From Flavobacteriales bacterium (GTDB lineage Bacteria > Bacteroidota > Bacteroidia > Flavobacteriales > BACL11), in assembly GCA_002696275.1 (NCBI GenBank), contig NZRO01000019.1, positions 1 through 48,117 of the forward strand: a DNA stretch of 48,117 bases, given 5' to 3'. Below, in pieces: positions 18,110 through 25,503 of the stretch (position 1 is its first letter; each line of letters starts with the position of its first letter). Under the pieces are notes generated by a model. The model saw nothing but the letters and a program-made list of their open reading frames with translations, was not told the origin of the DNA and did no database searches. Both the position numbers and the translations under genes were made by a program.

Positions 18110-18955
18110 ATGACAGATATTCCAAAGTTAGAAAGTATAACTAATCAGGTAAGAAGAGATATTGTACGAATGGTACACGCTAACAATTCTGGCCACCCAG
18201 GAGGAAGTTTAGGTTGCGCAGAATTTTTAGTAGCATTATATTTTAAAACAATGAACCATAATAAAGATTTTTCTATGGACGGAGTTGGAGAGGATATCTT
18301 TTATCTGTCTAACGGACATATTTCTCCAGTTTGGTACTCTGTACTTGCAAGAAGTGGGTATTTTCCAGTATCTGAACTATCTACTTTTAGAAAAATTGAT
18401 AGTAGACTGCAAGGACATCCTGCAACCCATGAGGGACTAGAGGGAATAAGAATGGCATCTGGTAGTTTAGGACAAGGTCTTTCTGTAGCAATAGGCACTT
18501 GTTTAGCTAAAAAACTTAATAAAGACAACTCTATAGTTTATACATTACATGGAGATGGTGAGCTACAAGAAGGACAAAATTGGGAAGCAATTATGTACGC
18601 GTCTGCTAACAAAGTAGATAACATTATTGCCACTGTCGATTATAATAAAAAACAAATTGACGGAAGCTTAGATAATGTTTTAAACATGGGAGATTTAAAA
18701 GCAAAATTTGAATCTTTTGGATGGATGGTGTTTGAAGAAGAAAAAGGAAACGATATGGAATCTGTGTTGAATGTATTAAATTCTGCGAAAGGAGAAACTA
18801 AAAAAGAAAAGCCAATTGTAATTTTACTACACACAGAAATGGGTAATGGTGTTGATTTTATGATGGGAACACACAAATGGCACGGGTCCGCACCAAATGA
18901 TGAACAATTAGAAATTGCATTGAATCAAAATATAGAAACATTAGGAGATTACTAA
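18110..18955 (+). CDS. Transketolase, N-terminal (ThDP pyrophosphate-binding) subunit
   Basis: A 281-residue protein equal to the N-terminal third of classical transketolase. It has the NSGHPGGSLG segment (26-35), the LSNGH segment (67-71), and the ThDP/Mg motif starting GDGELQEG (149-156) and ending near DYNKKQ (178-183). With the next gene it forms a split transketolase, which moves two-carbon ketol units in the non-oxidative pentose phosphate pathway. The split arrangement is common in Bacteroidota and archaea. The gap to the C-terminal subunit is 19 nt. Confidence 0.92.
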   Translation: MTDIPKLESITNQVRRDIVRMVHANNSGHPGGSLGCAEFLVALYFKTMNHNKDFSMDGVGEDIFYLSNGHISPVWYSVLARSGYFPVSELSTFRKIDSRLQGHPATHEGLEGIRMASGSLGQGLSVAIGTCLAKKLNKDNSIVYTLHGDGELQEGQNWEAIMYASANKVDNIIATVDYNKKQIDGSLDNVLNMGDLKAKFESFGWMVFEEEKGNDMESVLNVLNSAKGETKKEKPIVILLHTEMGNGVDFMMGTHKWHGSAPNDEQLEIALNQNIETLGDY

Positions 18956-18974
18956 TATTATATCAATATATATT

Positions 18975-19910
18975 ATGGAAAGGAAAGACACAAGATCAGG
19001 ATTTGGAGCAGGACTTACAGAACTTGGTAAAACTAATAAAAATGTGGTAGCACTTTGTGCAGATTTAACAGGATCTTTAAAGATGGGAGATTTTGCTAAT
19101 AATCATCCTGATAGATTTTTTCAAGTTGGTATTGCAGAAGCAAATATGATTGGAATGGCAGCGGGACTTACAGTTGGAGGTAAAATTCCTTTCACAGGTA
19201 CCTTTGCAAATTTTTCTACAGCAAGAGTATATGACCAAATCAGACAGTCCGTTTCCTATTCTGGAAAAAATGTAAAAATTTGTGCATCTCATGCTGGATT
19301 AACACTCGGAGAAGATGGAGCTACACATCAAACACTAGAAGATATTGGCATGATGAAAATGCTTCCAAATATGGTAGTTATAAATCCCTGTGATTTTAAC
19401 CAGACAAAAGCTGCTACTATAGCAATAGCTGATCATAAAGGACCTGTTTACCTAAGATTCGGAAGACCCAAAGTAACTAATTTTACACCAGAAAATCAAA
19501 AATTTGAAATCGGAAAAGCAGTTCCATTAGTAAAAGGTATAGATGTAAGTATTTTCGCTACAGGACATTTAGTATGGCCAGCATTAGAATCAGTTAAATT
19601 ATTAAAAGAAGAAGGAATTTCTGCTGAAGTAATTAACATACATACCATAAAACCATTAGACAAAAAAGCAATACTGGAATCTGTAAAAAAAACAAAATGT
19701 GTTGTAACTGCAGAAGAACATCAAATGAATGGAGGATTAGGAGATAGTATTGCTCAATTACTATGCAGAGAACTACCAACTCCTTTAGAAATGGTTGCTG
19801 TTGATGATAGTTTTGGTGAAAGTGGTCCTCCAATGAAATTAATGGAAAAATATGGACTAACAAAAAATAACATTGTATCTTCAGTTAAAAAAGTAATCAT
19901 TAGAAAATAA
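18975..19910 (+). CDS. Transketolase, C-terminal subunit
   Basis: A 311-residue protein combining the pyrimidine-binding domain (FFQVGIAEANMIGMAAGL, with the catalytic Glu in the GIAEAN motif; later ASHAGLTLGEDGATHQ) and the C-terminal regulatory domain (ATGHLVWPALE ... AEEHQMNGGLGDSIA). It supplies the second half of the ThDP site in the heterotetramer with the preceding subunit. A 1-nt overlap with the aminotransferase start (TAATG) indicates coupling. Confidence 0.92.
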   Translation: MERKDTRSGFGAGLTELGKTNKNVVALCADLTGSLKMGDFANNHPDRFFQVGIAEANMIGMAAGLTVGGKIPFTGTFANFSTARVYDQIRQSVSYSGKNVKICASHAGLTLGEDGATHQTLEDIGMMKMLPNMVVINPCDFNQTKAATIAIADHKGPVYLRFGRPKVTNFTPENQKFEIGKAVPLVKGIDVSIFATGHLVWPALESVKLLKEEGISAEVINIHTIKPLDKKAILESVKKTKCVVTAEEHQMNGGLGDSIAQLLCRELPTPLEMVAVDDSFGESGPPMKLMEKYGLTKNNIVSSVKKVIIRK

Positions 19911-21097
19911 TGTTTACTAACAAAGATTTATTTAAAACATTTCAAGCACAAACCTTTCCTTATCCATCATGTCTAGAAATTAAATCAGCAAAAGGTAGCT
20001 ACATCATAGATATTAATAATAAAAAATATCTTGATTTTGTCGCTGGGGTATCAGCTAATACATTAGGACACTCTAATCCTATTATAAATAATGCAGTTAA
20101 AAATCAATTAGAAAAATATTCACATGTAATGGTATATGGAGAATACATCCAGTCTCCACAATACAAATTAGCTAAACTTTTAGCAGACAATCTTCCTGAT
20201 AAACTAAACACTACATATTTTGTTAACTCTGGAGCAGAAGCAATAGAAGGAGCTATAAAACTTGCTAAAAGAGCAACTGGAAGATCAGAAATAATATCGT
20301 GTAAAGGTTCTTATCATGGATCTACTCATGGAGCTCTTTCCATAATGGGAAATGAAGAACAAAAAACAAATTATCGTCCATTATTACCAGATTGTAATAC
20401 AATTGAATATAATTCCGAGGAATCTTTAGAAAAAATAACTAACAAAACTGCAGCAGTTGTGATAGAAATTGTTCAAGGGGGTACGGGATTTATTACTTCA
20501 AAAAACAATTTTTTACAAAAGGTAAGACAAAAATGTAACAATACAGAAACACTTCTAATTTTTGATGAAATTCAAACATGTTACGGAAGATTAGGAACAC
20601 TATTTGGTTTTGAACAATACAATGTAGTTCCTGATGTATTGTGTATTGCAAAAGGGATGGGAGCAGGAATGCCTATAGGTGCATTTATTAGTTCTTGGAA
20701 TATGATGAACCTATTAACTTATGAACCTAAACTAGGGCATATAACTACTTTTGGAGGACACCCTGTAAATTGTGCCGCAAGTTTAGCTTGTTTACAACAC
20801 CTTCTAACCTCAAATATTATTAGAGAAGTAAAGATAAAAGAGGAACTTTTTAGAACTCATTTATCACATCCAAAAATAAAGGAAATTAGAGGAAAAGGAT
20901 TAATTCTTTCGATTGAACTTGGCGATGAAAAACTAACTAAAAAAGTAGTAGAGAAATCATTAGACAATGGATTGATTTTATTTTACTTTTTATTTACTAA
21001 AACTTCTTTTAGAATCACTCCACCATTAACCATTTCAGATAAGGAAATAATAAAAGGATGTAAAATTATAATTGATTTATTAGATGAAAAATCTTAG
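19910..21097 (+). CDS. Class III PLP aminotransferase (aspartate aminotransferase family)
   Basis: A 395-residue PLP enzyme. It shows NSGAEAIEGAIKLAK (106-120), the YHG motif (135-137), FDEIQTCYGR (218-227, Asp219 contacts PLP) and the Schiff-base Lys248 in CIAKGMGAGMPIG. It is related to acetylornithine, GABA and ornithine aminotransferases; the amino donor cannot be told from sequence. It is co-transcribed with the transketolase genes, though no shared pathway is obvious. The 3' end overlaps the convergent pcm gene by 4 nt. Confidence 0.87.
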   Translation: MFTNKDLFKTFQAQTFPYPSCLEIKSAKGSYIIDINNKKYLDFVAGVSANTLGHSNPIINNAVKNQLEKYSHVMVYGEYIQSPQYKLAKLLADNLPDKLNTTYFVNSGAEAIEGAIKLAKRATGRSEIISCKGSYHGSTHGALSIMGNEEQKTNYRPLLPDCNTIEYNSEESLEKITNKTAAVVIEIVQGGTGFITSKNNFLQKVRQKCNNTETLLIFDEIQTCYGRLGTLFGFEQYNVVPDVLCIAKGMGAGMPIGAFISSWNMMNLLTYEPKLGHITTFGGHPVNCAASLACLQHLLTSNIIREVKIKEELFRTHLSHPKIKEIRGKGLILSIELGDEKLTKKVVEKSLDNGLILFYFLFTKTSFRITPPLTISDKEIIKGCKIIIDLLDEKS

Positions 21098-21744
21098 TTC
21101 CCATAATTTTTATTATTTAACATAGGAACAAAAGAAAACTCCCCATGAGTTGTTGTGGAAATTTCACTTTCTGATATTTTTTTAATTAAATACATCACTT
21201 GCACATCTCCACTACCAATTGGAGCTACCATTCTGCCTCCTACCTTAAGTTGTTTAATTAATTCTTCTGGTATTTCTGGGGCTCCACATGTAATTATAAT
21301 TTTATCAAATGGAGCAAATTTTTCCAATCCTTTATATCCATCACCATAAAAGAAATTACAATTATACCCAATCATTGGTAAAAATTCTTTAGCCTTTTGA
21401 AATAGTTCTTTTTGTCTTTCAATAGTATAAACATTAGCTTCTAAACCCACCAAAACTGCAGCTTGATACCCCGAACCAGTGCCTACTTCTAATACTTTTT
21501 CATATGGTTTTACATCTAATAACTCTGTTTGAAATGCAACAGTATATGGCTGAGAAATTGTCTGTCCACTTCCTATTGGAAATGCTCTATCTTGATAAGC
21601 AAATTGAATAAATGCATTATCCATAAACTGATGTCTAGGAATTTCATTAATCATCTCTAATACCCTACTATTTTTAATACCCTTCTCTATTAAACTCTCC
21701 ACTAATATTTTTCTCAATCCCTTGTGCCTAAAAGTATCCTTCAT
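21094..21744 (-). CDS. pcm: Protein-L-isoaspartate O-methyltransferase
   Basis: A 216-residue SAM methyltransferase that repairs isoaspartyl damage in aged proteins. It has the family signature GQTISQPY (60-67) and SAM motif I VLEVGTGSGYQ (84-94), then GDGYKGLEKFAPFDKIIITCGAPEIP, typical of PCMT. The length is usual. Transcribed alone, divergent from the lipoprotein gene and convergent with the aminotransferase. Confidence 0.93.
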   Translation of the reverse strand: MKDTFRHKGLRKILVESLIEKGIKNSRVLEMINEIPRHQFMDNAFIQFAYQDRAFPIGSGQTISQPYTVAFQTELLDVKPYEKVLEVGTGSGYQAAVLVGLEANVYTIERQKELFQKAKEFLPMIGYNCNFFYGDGYKGLEKFAPFDKIIITCGAPEIPEELIKQLKVGGRMVAPIGSGDVQVMYLIKKISESEISTTTHGEFSFVPMLNNKNYGN

Positions 21745-21769
21745 TTTATAGTTTTACAGATAATAAATT

Positions 21770-21787
21770 TATATTTTCGCAATTATA
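21770..21787. promoter_or_regulatory. Overlapping divergent -7-like elements between pcm and the 21834 gene
   Basis: On the plus strand TATATTTTCGC (21770-21780) and on the minus strand TATAATTGC (21779-21787) share the central GC. Each resembles TAnnTTTG with a mismatch, so one site may serve both directions, but neither is a clean match. Confidence 0.3.
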
Positions 21788-21833
21788 TTAAACATACCAC
21801 AAATAAATAATAAAAAAACAAGTAATCATATAC

Positions 21834-22706
21834 ATGTATAAATTTAAAAATACACACTTCTTTGTTAATATTAAAAAGAAATGTATTATCTCATTATTTA
21901 TTTCTATTTCTTTATTCTCATGTGAAAAAAATAAGAACATACAGGAAATACCCTCTTATTTAAGTGTTTCTAATATTGATTTAGTAACCAATTTAGATCA
22001 AGGAAAAAATACACACAAAATAATAGATATATGGTTATATGTTAATGATCAATTTCAAGGAGCTTATGAACTACCTGCTGTTATTCCTTTATTACACAAA
22101 GATACTAATAACATTAAGATGTTTGCTGGAATTAAAGATAATGGAATTGCATCAACAAGAGTTCGATACCATTTTTATAAATCATTTGAAAAAAATGTTT
22201 TCTTAGTTAAAGATAGCATCATAAATATTCAACCTTCTTTCAGATATACTGACAATGCTATCGTAGAATATGAAAACTTTGAAGGAGTAGGCACAAATAT
22301 AGATACAACCTTAAAATCTGAAATTGATTTTGAAGTTAAAACAGAAAATGGAAATAGCTTCGCATACGCTCATCTAACTGGAAACTATCTTAAATTTGAA
22401 GCTTCAACAGATGATTTTGAAAATCTTCCACAACAAGGTTCTCCAGTGTATCTTGAGTTAGACTATCAATCAAATCATACCGCACTTATTGGTGCATACA
22501 TAAACAACCCTACAAGTGTAATAAATAAAGATTTAGTTTGGATTAGTCCAAAGGAAGAAGATTGGAATAAGATCTATATAAATATGACTAAAACCGTTAG
22601 TGAGGCTCTTGGAAATAATTCTATTAAGTTTTATATAAATGTTTTCAGAACTGATACAACTAAAGAAGCTTGGATAAAATTCGACAACTTAAAAATAATA
22701 TATTAA
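21834..22706 (+). CDS. Predicted lipoprotein, 290 aa
   Basis: A basic N-region, a hydrophobic core (about 17-29) and a lipobox LFSC with Cys30 mark a signal peptidase II lipoprotein, probably surface or outer-membrane attached. The mature part is beta-rich, with a C-terminal region (about 145-290) having the strand pattern of a jelly-roll or sugar-binding-like module (ENFEGVGT ... FDNLKIIY). I do not recognise the family. It is followed after 13 nt by the 3-hydroxyacyl-CoA dehydrogenase gene, though a functional link is not evident. Confidence 0.75.
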   Translation: MYKFKNTHFFVNIKKKCIISLFISISLFSCEKNKNIQEIPSYLSVSNIDLVTNLDQGKNTHKIIDIWLYVNDQFQGAYELPAVIPLLHKDTNNIKMFAGIKDNGIASTRVRYHFYKSFEKNVFLVKDSIINIQPSFRYTDNAIVEYENFEGVGTNIDTTLKSEIDFEVKTENGNSFAYAHLTGNYLKFEASTDDFENLPQQGSPVYLELDYQSNHTALIGAYINNPTSVINKDLVWISPKEEDWNKIYINMTKTVSEALGNNSIKFYINVFRTDTTKEAWIKFDNLKIIY

Positions 22707-22719
22707 AACAATAATAATC

Positions 22720-23607
22720 ATGAAAAATATTACTGTAATTGGAGCGGGAACAATGGGAAATGGAATTGCACATACCTTTGCACAAAGTGGATACACTGTT
22801 AAGCTAGTAGACATCTCTTCTGATGCATTAGATAAAGCAATCGCAACTATAACAAAAAACCTAGATAGAATGTTATCTAAGGAAAAAATATCAGAAGAAG
22901 ATAAGAACTCTACACTTTCTAACATCACTATACATACAGATTTAAGTTCTGCTGTAAAAGGAGCTGACTTGGTAGTAGAAGCTGCGACAGAAAATGTAGA
23001 TTTAAAACTAAAAATATTTAAACAACTTGATGAAGTATGTGATAAAAATACAATTTTAGGTACAAATACTTCATCTATATCTATAACTAAGATTGCTGCT
23101 GTAACAAATAGAGCAAATAAAGTAATCGGAATGCATTTTATGAACCCAGTTCCAATTATGAAATTAGTAGAAGTAATTAGAGGATATGACACTTCTGATG
23201 AGACAACAAGAAAAATTATGGACACTAGTAAAAGTCTTGGTAAGATACCTGTAGAAGTTAATGATTATCCAGGATTTGTAGCGAATAGAATTTTAATGCC
23301 TATGATTAATGAGTCTATAGAAACTCTATTTCAAGGTGTCGCAGGTGTAAGTGAAATTGACACAGTCATGATGCTAGGAATGGCACACCCAATGGGCCCT
23401 TTACACTTAGCCGATTTCATTGGACTAGATGTTTGTCTATCAATTTTAGAAGTTATGTACGATGGTTTTAAAAATCCAAAATACGCACCATGTCCATTAT
23501 TAGTAAATATGGTTACTGCTGGTAAACTTGGGGTAAAGTCTGGAGAAGGATTCTACAATTATTCTGAGGGGATCAAAAATAAAAAAGTATCAAAAGAATT
23601 TGTTTAA
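22720..23607 (+). CDS. 3-hydroxyacyl-CoA (3-hydroxybutyryl-CoA) dehydrogenase
   Basis: A 295-residue NAD(P)-dependent dehydrogenase of the PaaH/Hbd type. Rossmann motif GAGTMG is at 8-13, with LVDIS at the end of strand 2; the catalytic His139 is in GMHFMNPVP and the C-terminal domain has VNDYPGFVANR and GMAHPMGPLHLADFIGLD. It oxidises 3-hydroxyacyl-CoA in fatty-acid degradation or works in reverse in butanoate metabolism. Stand-alone length, without a fused hydratase domain. Convergent with the DUF2237 gene. Confidence 0.92.
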   Translation: MKNITVIGAGTMGNGIAHTFAQSGYTVKLVDISSDALDKAIATITKNLDRMLSKEKISEEDKNSTLSNITIHTDLSSAVKGADLVVEAATENVDLKLKIFKQLDEVCDKNTILGTNTSSISITKIAAVTNRANKVIGMHFMNPVPIMKLVEVIRGYDTSDETTRKIMDTSKSLGKIPVEVNDYPGFVANRILMPMINESIETLFQGVAGVSEIDTVMMLGMAHPMGPLHLADFIGLDVCLSILEVMYDGFKNPKYAPCPLLVNMVTAGKLGVKSGEGFYNYSEGIKNKKVSKEFV

Positions 23608-23628
23608 ATAATTTAATGAATAAATATT

Positions 23629-23994
23629 CTATACATGAGAATACTTTATTAAGTCTTTAATATCAATTACCTTTAAAGATTCTTCATTAGTCGCTTCCAG
23701 AATCACTTTAGGAGCGACATTATTTAACATTGCTTCCTTCCATCTTAGTGCACATAAACACCATTTGTCACCATTTTTTAAGCCTTCAAATCCATAATGA
23801 GGAATAGGTGTTGTCAGATCATTGCCTACACTTTTAGAAAATTCTAAAAATTCATTTGTAACTATTACACACACAGTATGTAATCCATAATCAGAACTAT
23901 CAGTATCACAACATCCATTTCTAAAATATCCAGTAATCGGATTTTTTCCACATATAACCATAGGATCACCAAAAATATTTTTATTTGTTTTCAT
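23629..23994 (-). CDS. DUF2237 family protein
   Basis: A 121-residue soluble protein with the DUF2237 pattern: a start with NIFGDPMVIC, TGYFRNGCC, then HTVCVIVTNEFLEFSKSVGNDL and a W-CLCALRWKEA segment before APKVILEATN. The conserved cysteines could bind metal; the function is unknown in all organisms I know of. Full length. Confidence 0.88.
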   Translation of the reverse strand: MKTNKNIFGDPMVICGKNPITGYFRNGCCDTDSSDYGLHTVCVIVTNEFLEFSKSVGNDLTTPIPHYGFEGLKNGDKWCLCALRWKEAMLNNVAPKVILEATNEESLKVIDIKDLIKYSHV

Positions 23995-24014
23995 TTAGTG
24001 TTATCTTATAAAGA

Positions 24015-24095
24015 CTACTGAAGAATAAGCTTTTTGTTGACTATTCCATTATCAGTATCTAATTCTAATAAGTAAACTCCTTTAAAATTTATCAA
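24015..24095 (-). pseudogene. Orphan T9SS C-terminal tail remnant downstream of the SprB-repeat gene
   Basis: Starting inside the last codons of the upstream gene and in the +1 frame relative to it, the minus strand encodes LINFKGVYLLELDTD followed by NGIVNKKLILQ and a stop at 24015-24017. This is a good match to the last strands of a classical type A T9SS sorting domain (GVYlleL ... nGkitKKlviq). It has no start codon or other domain of its own, so it is best read as the former C-terminus of the upstream gene, cut off by replacement with the present tail. Confidence 0.65.
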
Positions 24096-25503
24096 GTATC
24101 AATTTCTTTTCTACTTTACCATTATCATAAATATAAAAAAGAACTTCTTTATTTCTATCAAATGTTTCCTTTCCTAGTATATTTATTACTTTAATTATTT
24201 TATTTTCATTATTTTCTTCCATGATATTTGTTGGAATGTTAGTTACCTCAAAATCTACTGAGTAAACACATCCATTCTTATCATATACAGCACACAAGTA
24301 AGTTCCATTACTAGTAACATTAATCATTTGAGAAGTGTCACCATTGTTCCAAGAATAGGTATATGGGGGTACGCCACCATTTGCATATACTGTTAGATTA
24401 AGACCTGACTGCATAATATTTGCATTTAGTTGACTTGGTTCAGTAATTACAAAATCTTCAATTGTGATGTTTCCATTATTATCAGTTACAGTTACTTCAT
24501 ACAATCCAGGTGAAAGATTATATATATCCATTGAATTAGATGTAAAGCCATTAGGGCCAGTCCAGGAAAATGTAAATGGATATGCTGTACCTAGAATATC
24601 TAACATAATAAAACCATCTGAAGATCCATAACAACTTACATTTACTAACTTGTCAACATTTACCATAGCTGGTGATATAACAATATTGTTAATTGAATTT
24701 CCAGCATAATAAATAATATCACCATAGCTATTTCCTAAAGAATCAAGTTCAATTTCTGCTATACTCCATGAAACTGAACTGTCATTTGTTCTCCAAGAAC
24801 ATCTTTTTCCTTCCCAATATACTCCTGTGGAACTAGTATCAAGAAACCATTGTGATGTACCATTTATTGTGTCTAATAATCTAAAGGAAAGATTTTCATA
24901 TTCATATCTTGTTTGAATTACTCTCAAGGCATCATAAGTTCCTAAAGGAACCTGAATTTGTCCCCAACCATCTACTATAAATGTATCAATACTTCCGTAA
25001 GTTTGTTTTATAGAATCAATGATATATGGTCCTGGAACACCAGCAAATATTGCTGGGAATGGACCTATAGTATCTTCATACTGAAAGAAAATATTATTTA
25101 CTAAAAAAGTATCTAAATAGTTCAGAGGAGTTGGCAAAACTACTTGACTAAACTGTTCTGCGTATCCAGAATCTACATAACCAAGAATTTTGAGACCACT
25201 TATTGACCTTTCTAGATAATAATACATAGAGGAATCAACTTTTACACTTAAATTACTATTTGGAAAACTTGATTGGTATGGAGTGATAGCTGGGTCAATA
25301 AACCCTAACATCATTTCCAAAGAACCAGCAGCATTAGAAAAGTCCCAAAACTGATTAGCTCCACTATTCCCATGATTATAACTTCCATAATCTGACATAG
25401 TTATTACAGTATCACCAATATCTGGAAGATTTGTGTGATTTACATTTATTTGTGAAGACACAAATATTGGTATTAAAAAAGTAAATAATATTAATTTTTT
25501 CAT
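24082..25503 (-). CDS. Secreted SprB-repeat protein with short T9SS tail
   Basis: A 473-residue exported protein. A Sec signal peptide covers about 1-18, then a region rich in strands (about 19-280) that I do not recognise, a SprB-type repeat (about 285-357: VSCYGSSDGFI ... SWTGPNGF ... YEVTVTDNNG), a second partial repeat (about 370-422) and a short T9SS tail (428-473, with VINILGKE and FYIYDNGK). SprB repeats occur in gliding adhesins and other surface proteins of Bacteroidota. The start overlaps the protease stop (ATGA), so the two are co-translated. Behind the stop lies a second tail in another frame. Confidence 0.85.
   Translation of the reverse strand: MKKLILFTFLIPIFVSSQINVNHTNLPDIGDTVITMSDYGSYNHGNSGANQFWDFSNAAGSLEMMLGFIDPAITPYQSSFPNSNLSVKVDSSMYYYLERSISGLKILGYVDSGYAEQFSQVVLPTPLNYLDTFLVNNIFFQYEDTIGPFPAIFAGVPGPYIIDSIKQTYGSIDTFIVDGWGQIQVPLGTYDALRVIQTRYEYENLSFRLLDTINGTSQWFLDTSSTGVYWEGKRCSWRTNDSSVSWSIAEIELDSLGNSYGDIIYYAGNSINNIVISPAMVNVDKLVNVSCYGSSDGFIMLDILGTAYPFTFSWTGPNGFTSNSMDIYNLSPGLYEVTVTDNNGNITIEDFVITEPSQLNANIMQSGLNLTVYANGGVPPYTYSWNNGDTSQMINVTSNGTYLCAVYDKNGCVYSVDFEVTNIPTNIMEENNENKIIKVINILGKETFDRNKEVLFYIYDNGKVEKKLILDKF

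Noticed and set aside
18110-19910. Split transketolase as a frameshifted or broken gene
   Set aside because: Both parts have full domains, their own starts and a 19-nt gap; the two-subunit form is normal in Bacteroidota.
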